Shown here in pieces: positions 7,467 through 11,125 of a stretch of 11,125 bases of DNA. The notes beneath the pieces are model-generated. The model did no database searches, had not been told where the DNA came from, and worked only from the letters and a program-made list of their open reading frames with translations. Source of the stretch: Anaerofilum sp. (GTDB lineage: Bacteria; Bacillota; Clostridia; Oscillospirales; Ruminococcaceae); NCBI GenBank assembly GCA_020024115.1, contig JAHHUF010000052.1:1-11125 (forward strand), given 5' to 3'. Every line of letters starts with the position of its first letter. Position 1 is the stretch's first letter. Position numbers and translations under genes: made by a program.

Positions 7467-7474
7467 GAGAAGGG
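7466..7474 (+). promoter_or_regulatory. Ribosome binding site that decides the SGNH protein start
   Basis: AGAGAAGGG overlaps the upstream in-frame GTG at 7474, but its AGAAGG core (7468-7473) is 9 bases from GTG 7483. GTG 7483 is therefore the better start. An ATG at 7481 is out of frame and runs straight into TGA. Confidence 0.6.
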
Positions 7475-7482
7475 TGTTTGAT

Positions 7483-9303
7483 GTGAAAAATAATAAATTT
7501 TCTGAATGGATGGAAAGTCTTTTGCCAATAGAACAAAAGGCAGTGAAAATTTCGGCTGCTTGTTCAGGTGTATTTTTGACTGTATTGGTAGGAACAATTG
7601 TTACAGTTAATGTATTGGGAGCTGTGAAAAATCCATCATCTCCTACACCGGAAGATACATCAGGAAGTTATGTTACTTCTTTTCCATTGGACAAAGAAGC
7701 ACTTGAAAATACCATTCTTGCAAAAACAAAGGATGCTGGAGAAGAATACATAAAAGATACACTTTTTGTGGGTGATTCTAATACTGATGCATTGTATAAA
7801 TATGGATTGGTCTCTTTAGAGCAGGTTTCTGCAAAAGTTGGAGTAGGAATAGGGGCTGCACTAACAGATAAAGTTTGCTATTTTGAAAACGATTCAAAAG
7901 GTTACACAATGGTTGAAACAATAGCCAAAATGAAACCTCGTCGTGTAATCTTTAACTTTGGTACAAACAACACATCACATTATACAACAGATGAGTTTAT
8001 TGAAGAATACCAAAAAGTTTTGAAAGCAGTGAAAGACTCTTATCCCTATACAGATATTATTATTAATGCTGTTTATCCAATTGCAAAAGCAAACAATTAT
8101 CCTAACATTTCAATAGAAACAATTGATTCTTACAATCAGGCTTTGGCAGAAATGTGCAAAGAAAATGGATATAAATTTTTGAATACCACTGAAATTCTAA
8201 AAGGTGAAGATGGATATTTAAAGAGTGAGTATGCAAATCCAGATGGAATCCATCTAAAAGAAAATGCATTAAAGAATATTCTTGTATATATTCGTGAACA
8301 TGCCTATACAGACACAAAAGACACTCGCCCAGATACAAACAATATTCCCAAAAGAAGAAAAGTTGAAGAAACCCAAAGCGAGTCTACTCAGGAAATTATT
8401 GCATCTTATCATGTGGAAGTGTCCAACGGAAAAACCTACGGAACATTACAGGGAGATGGATTTTCTAACGAAACCTCTAAGCAGTTTAAAATAACATCAG
8501 AACAAAACAATTTTAATGTGACTGCAGTTCCAAATGAGGGTTATGAATTTGTAAGATGGAGCGACGGTGTTGAAACTGCAACTCGTACAGATAAAAATCT
8601 TACTAAAAACTTGTCTGTAACCGCAGTTTTTCGGTCTAAAGCATCAATTTCAATTACTGCATCAAAAACACTAGTAAATGCATCTGGAGAAGATGTTACC
8701 TTTAAAGCTTCATTATCTGGGGGAGCGGATAATAAAATTTCATGGCAGCTAAATGGAAAAACATTGTCTGGAATTTCCGGTGAAAGTGTAAGCTTTAATG
8801 TAAAACCAGGAGATAAGGTCACAGCTTCTACAGGTTTAATCACATCTTCTGCAATTACAATGCAACTAAAAGCAAATCTTTCTATTTCTGCCAGTGCAAA
8901 AAAAAGTAATGTTGGACAGACGGTTACATTTACTGCAAACGGTGATGGAGTTGATTTGGATAGTGTTGTTTGGAAAGTAGATGGAAGCAAACAAAAATCG
9001 GGACACAGTTTTACTTTTACTCCTAATAGTGCTAAAACTTATACTATTACTGCAACATCAGGAGAAATAGTAGCCTCTGTTCAATTGAGTGTTGTTACTG
9101 TAACTCCACCAGCCCCGCCTCCAGTAAATCCGAATCCGCCTTCGAATTCTGAGACTAAGCCACCAGCCCCGTCCCCAGTAAACCCAGATCCTCCCTCGAG
9201 TTCTGAAACTCAGCCACCAGCCTCACCACCAGTGGAGCCAGATCCTCCATCTCCACCTTCTGATGTTGAAATTATTCCTTCACCACCAAATTTCTCCGAA
9301 TAA
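7483..9303 (+). CDS. Membrane-anchored extracellular SGNH hydrolase with InlB-type and Ig-like domains
   Basis: This 606-residue protein (numbered from GTG 7483) has a short cytoplasmic N terminus and one hydrophobic segment at about 25-47, so the rest should be outside the cell. An SGNH/GDSL hydrolase domain follows (about 90-275), with GDSN (nucleophile Ser99), FGTNN (Asn162) and DGIH (Asp254, His257). SGNH enzymes cleave or transfer ester groups, often acetyl groups on polysaccharides; the substrate here is unknown. Residues about 307-385 resemble the divergent InlB B-repeat, ending in a GYEFVRWSDG segment. Two Ig-like beta segments follow (about 386-463 and 464-540). The tail (542-606) is Pro-rich and built from 18-residue repeats. 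There is no LPxTG or SLH motif, so anchoring is by the N-terminal helix. The tail may cross or contact the cell wall. It is co-transcribed with the HAD gene. Confidence 0.9.
   Translation: MKNNKFSEWMESLLPIEQKAVKISAACSGVFLTVLVGTIVTVNVLGAVKNPSSPTPEDTSGSYVTSFPLDKEALENTILAKTKDAGEEYIKDTLFVGDSNTDALYKYGLVSLEQVSAKVGVGIGAALTDKVCYFENDSKGYTMVETIAKMKPRRVIFNFGTNNTSHYTTDEFIEEYQKVLKAVKDSYPYTDIIINAVYPIAKANNYPNISIETIDSYNQALAEMCKENGYKFLNTTEILKGEDGYLKSEYANPDGIHLKENALKNILVYIREHAYTDTKDTRPDTNNIPKRRKVEETQSESTQEIIASYHVEVSNGKTYGTLQGDGFSNETSKQFKITSEQNNFNVTAVPNEGYEFVRWSDGVETATRTDKNLTKNLSVTAVFRSKASISITASKTLVNASGEDVTFKASLSGGADNKISWQLNGKTLSGISGESVSFNVKPGDKVTASTGLITSSAITMQLKANLSISASAKKSNVGQTVTFTANGDGVDLDSVVWKVDGSKQKSGHSFTFTPNSAKTYTITATSGEIVASVQLSVVTVTPPAPPPVNPNPPSNSETKPPAPSPVNPDPPSSSETQPPASPPVEPDPPSPPSDVEIIPSPPNFSE
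9106..9267 (+). repeat. Three tandem 54-bp repeats encoding a Pro-rich tail
   Basis: Units are at 9106-9159, 9160-9213 and 9214-9267. Units 1 and 2 match at 44 of 54 bases by eye. Unit 3 matches well at its start and then diverges. Each encodes 18 residues following roughly PPAxxPVxPxPPSxxxxx. The repeats probably arose by duplication and may vary in number between strains. Confidence 0.85.
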
Positions 9304-9351
9304 AACCAACTATTAAATACTAGAATTAGTGGTTTATCTCATTTAATTGAC

Positions 9352-9389
9352 ACCAAAAGCCGTTTGCCAACTTGCAAGCGGCTTTTGGT
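9352..9389 (+). terminator. Long hairpin between the SGNH and GpsA-like genes, possible terminator or attenuator
   Basis: The arms 9352-9367 and 9374-9389 can form a 16-bp stem with one G-U pair and a 6-base loop. The core AGCCG/CGGCT is flanked by AAAA and TTTT, as in an intrinsic terminator, but only four T residues follow and they are then paired by GGT. The hairpin ends 7 bases before the ribosome binding site of the next gene. No promoter fits between the two, so full termination here would silence the downstream gene. The rest of the 9304-9414 gap has only a weak bulged inverted repeat near 9303-9335. Confidence 0.55.
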
Positions 9390-9414
9390 AAATTACAAGG
9401 AGTGTGAATATAAA

Positions 9415-10377
9415 ATGAAATTAACAGTTTTAGGTTGTGGACGCTGGGGCAGCTTTCTTGCCTCTTATCATAGTGTACGAAATGATGTTTTATTATGGGG
9501 TAGAAAAGATTCTGCTAGTTTTCAAGTGTTAAAAGATAATAGAAAAAATGAATATTTAACATTACCAGAACAACTTATTTTAGAAGATGATTTACAAAAA
9601 GCACTAGATTGGTCAGATACAATTATCATTTCAATTAGCGCCCAGCAGCTTCGTTCATTTGCAAAGCAAATCGATGCTTTTGATATAAATCATAAGACAT
9701 TTATTCTTTGTATGAAAGGAATTGAAGTTGAAACCGGAAAGCGGTTGACTGAGATTATGGAAGAAGAAATTCATCAAAATATTGATACTGCGGTTTGGGT
9801 TGGGCCAGGGCATGTGCAAGATTTTTCAGCAGGTATTCCAAATTGTATGGTGGTGGATTCGGCTAATCCAAAAGTGACTGAGCGAATCACTTCTTCACTT
9901 TCTTCGGATTTAATTCGCCTTTATCAAGGAGAAGATATTATTGGTACAGAAGTTGGTGCTGCTGCCAAAAATGTTGTTGGAATTGCAGCTGGTTTGTTGG
10001 ATGGTGCAGGATTAACCAGCTTGAAAGGGGCATTGATGGCACGAGGTGCAAGAGAAGTGGCGCGATTGATTCATGCAATGGGTGGGAACGAGCTTTCTGC
10101 ATATGGGTTATGCCATTTAGGAGATTATGAAGCAACACTGTTTTCTGCACATAGTCACAACAGAATGTTTGGTGAATATTTTATTTTAGGAAAATCCTAT
10201 GGTCAACTAGCAGAAGGGGCATCAACAGTTAAAGCATTGATTAAATTGGGCGAGCAGTATCATGTAGATTTACCAATTTGCAAAGTTGTAAATGATGTTT
10301 TATATCATGGAATGACAGCAGAACAGGCTGTCAATATCTTGTTTAGTCGAAGTGTAAAAGGAGAATTTGCATTATAA
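9415..10377 (+). CDS. gpsA: GpsA-like NAD(P)-dependent glycerol-3-phosphate dehydrogenase
   Basis: This 320-residue cytoplasmic protein matches the GpsA family, which reduces dihydroxyacetone phosphate to sn-glycerol 3-phosphate for phospholipid synthesis. The Rossmann motif GCGRWG is at residues 7-12. The KGIE lysine is Lys101. The catalytic Lys185 is in GAAAKNVVG. Asp237 and the SHNR segment (247-250) occupy the positions of the usual GDL and SRN motifs. The motif normally reading like GPSxAxE is GPGHVQDF here (130-137), and GDLxxT is GDYEAT, so this is a divergent branch. A second, canonical gpsA elsewhere in the genome cannot be ruled out. The start is ATG 9415, with AAGGAG at 9397-9402. 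An in-frame ATG at 9364 falls inside the hairpin and gives a non-homologous extension. Confidence 0.85.
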   Translation: MKLTVLGCGRWGSFLASYHSVRNDVLLWGRKDSASFQVLKDNRKNEYLTLPEQLILEDDLQKALDWSDTIIISISAQQLRSFAKQIDAFDINHKTFILCMKGIEVETGKRLTEIMEEEIHQNIDTAVWVGPGHVQDFSAGIPNCMVVDSANPKVTERITSSLSSDLIRLYQGEDIIGTEVGAAAKNVVGIAAGLLDGAGLTSLKGALMARGAREVARLIHAMGGNELSAYGLCHLGDYEATLFSAHSHNRMFGEYFILGKSYGQLAEGASTVKALIKLGEQYHVDLPICKVVNDVLYHGMTAEQAVNILFSRSVKGEFAL

Positions 10378-10381
10378 TTAA

Positions 10382-10411
10382 GTAACACTTTTCTTCCTTT
10401 TGGTGTATAAT
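10382..10411 (+). promoter_or_regulatory. Promoter candidate for the small Cys/His protein
   Basis: A perfect TATAAT is at 10406-10411. A 4-of-6 match to the -35 consensus, GTAACA (10382-10387), is 18 bp upstream. Transcription would start near 10418, giving a very short leader of about 16 bases with the ribosome binding site at its 5' end. Confidence 0.5.
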
Positions 10412-10433
10412 AGAAAAAAGGAGGAGAGTTCTT

Positions 10434-10670
10434 ATGAAAGAGCAATGTTGTTTTGAAACTGGTTTTAAAAATGCTGAGCCACAGGAAGATGTTTTTTGTG
10501 GTTGCCATGAGGACTACGATTTTGAGTGGAACGAAACAGAAAATATTCAAGAGGTTCCAACAAAAGAAGTAAATCAAAATGAACATTGTAATTGTGCAAA
10601 GGAATCTCAAACTGATACTCAAACACAATCAGATAAACAGGGTGATGAGTATGAGATAGTAGATATTTAA
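10434..10670 (+). CDS. Small acidic protein with CC, CxCH and HCxC motifs, function unknown
   Basis: I do not recognise this 78-residue protein. It is acidic and hydrophilic, lacks a signal peptide or membrane segment, and looks largely disordered. Its six cysteines come in three pairs: Cys5-Cys6, Cys22-Gly-Cys24-His25 and His51-Cys52-Asn-Cys54. The last two are mirror images, CxCH and HCxC, and could form a metal site, but this is inference. The region after residue 57 is rich in Gln, Thr, Ser and Asp, with Cys absent. It is supported as a real gene by a strong AAAGGAGG-type site (10417-10424) 9 bases before ATG 10434, a good upstream -10 element, and a hairpin directly after the stop. Confidence 0.72.
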   Translation: MKEQCCFETGFKNAEPQEDVFCGCHEDYDFEWNETENIQEVPTKEVNQNEHCNCAKESQTDTQTQSDKQGDEYEIVDI

Positions 10671-10675
10671 AATTG

Positions 10676-10723
10676 ATGCAGCAAAATGAACATAGAAAAT
10701 TTGTATTGTTTATTTTGCTGCAT
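10676..10723 (+). terminator. Inverted repeat, probable terminator of the small gene
   Basis: A perfect 12-bp inverted repeat (10676-10687 with 10712-10723) extends inward through a G-U pair to a 17-bp stem with a 14-base loop. The right arm is followed by ATTTATC, not a clean T run, so termination may be partial. It starts 5 bases after the stop at 10670. Confidence 0.55.
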
Positions 10724-10756
10724 ATTTATCAAATTTAGTTATGAGGAAAAATAAAA

Positions 10757-11125
10757 ATGGCGTATTATAATTGTTTGTTATTTGATGTAGATGATACTTT
10801 GCTGGATTTTTCAGCTGCAGAGCAAGCCGCTTTGCATGAAACTTTGCAGCAGTTTAACTTGTCTGACAGCGAGGAAACGATTGCAATTTACCAAAAAATC
10901 AATTCAACTTTATGGGCTTGTTTGGAAAAAGGTGAAATAAAAAAAGACAAGCTTGTTGTAAAGCGGTTTTCATTGCTTTTAGAAGAACTAAAAAAAGAAG
11001 GTAATCCAGCAGAAATCAATGAGTATTATTTAGCTAAATTAAGTGAAAAAGCAATTACATATGAAGATGCAGTTATTGTATTGAAAGAATTATCAGAAGT
11101 TGCTACCATTGCAATTGTGTCAAAT
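10757..11125 (+). CDS. YjjG/YfnB-type HAD nucleotidase, N-terminal part
   Basis: The first 123 codons are visible and the gene runs off the window end. Motif I is DVDDT (Asp10, Asp12), in the form DVDDTLLDF typical of YjjG/YfnB, which dephosphorylate pyrimidine nucleotides including non-canonical ones. The cap helix segment with STLWACLEKGEI (about 51-62) followed by a KRF triplet also fits that family. The visible end, IVSN, is motif II. The start is ATG 10757 with GAGGA at 10743-10747; the ATG at 10741 is in another frame. The family call is good from the N-terminal half, but the catalytic Lys and motif IV lie outside the window. Confidence 0.85.
   Translation, partial: MAYYNCLLFDVDDTLLDFSAAEQAALHETLQQFNLSDSEETIAIYQKINSTLWACLEKGEIKKDKLVVKRFSLLLEELKKEGNPAEINEYYLAKLSEKAITYEDAVIVLKELSEVATIAIVSN

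Noticed and set aside
8541..8990. 149-codon minus-strand open frame inside the SGNH gene
   Set aside because: It is fully antisense to a domain-bearing gene, with no recognisable domain of its own.
9106..9303. Sortase-type cell-wall anchor at the end of the SGNH protein
   Set aside because: No LPxTG-like motif, hydrophobic segment or basic tail is present after the Pro-rich repeats.
9347..9352. Perfect TTGACA -35 box before the GpsA-like gene
   Set aside because: No -10-like hexamer occurs 16 to 18 bp downstream; that stretch is the GC-containing hairpin.
9364..9414. 17-codon N-terminal extension of the GpsA-like protein
   Set aside because: It begins inside the hairpin, lacks a ribosome binding site and precedes the Rossmann strand MKLTVLGCG that normally starts the family.
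10305..10628. 107-codon minus-strand open frame over the small Cys/His gene
   Set aside because: It has a hydrophobic stretch, but the plus-strand gene has a strong ribosome binding site, a -10 element and a terminator-like hairpin, so the minus frame is the shadow.
1..11125. CRISPR arrays, insertion sequences, phage or attachment sites
   Set aside because: No regularly spaced repeats, transposase, integrase or tRNA-linked direct repeats were seen on either strand.

Overview
The window is low-GC DNA (roughly 35-45% by eye). Its AT-rich promoters, strong AAGGAG-type ribosome binding sites, intrinsic terminators and GTG starts suggest an anaerobic Firmicute, most likely a clostridium. I cannot name a genus. 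There are no tRNA or rRNA genes, insertion sequences, CRISPR arrays or phage genes. The coding density is that of an ordinary chromosome.

Region 1 (1-5065) is a tight plus-strand operon whose promoter lies upstream of the window. It holds the C-terminal end of an unrecognised protein, a MoxR-type AAA+ ATPase, a DUF5682 protein and a von Willebrand factor A (VWA) protein. The order and sizes match Escherichia coli yehL-yehM-yehP, a widespread set with no established function. By analogy with other MoxR-VWA pairs, the ATPase and the metal-dependent VWA protein may form a chaperone or activation machine. DUF5682 has GxRH, EGP and GAYH motifs that recall the EreA/ChaN/TraB/TIKI hydrolases. The operon ends at a strong bidirectional terminator shared with the convergent next gene.

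Region 2 (5069-6812) is a minus-strand, stand-alone siroheme/[4Fe-4S] nitrite/sulfite reductase and its AT-rich promoter region. All four cluster cysteines are present. The residue that should be the substrate-binding Arg of the TxRQ motif is Cys. Two copies of a 10-bp direct repeat flank its candidate promoter.

Region 3 (6748-9303) starts with an extended -10 promoter and carries two genes: a phosphoglycolate phosphatase-like HAD enzyme, and a membrane-anchored extracellular SGNH hydrolase with an InlB-type repeat domain, two Ig-like segments and a proline-rich tail made of 18-residue repeats.

Region 4 (9352-11125) holds a hairpin, a GpsA-like glycerol-3-phosphate dehydrogenase, a small Cys/His-bearing acidic protein with its own promoter, another hairpin, and the first 123 codons of a YjjG/YfnB-type HAD nucleotidase cut by the window edge.

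The best candidate for an under-described system is the MoxR-DUF5682-VWA cassette with its unidentified upstream partner. Second are the altered sulfite reductase active site and the small Cys/His protein.
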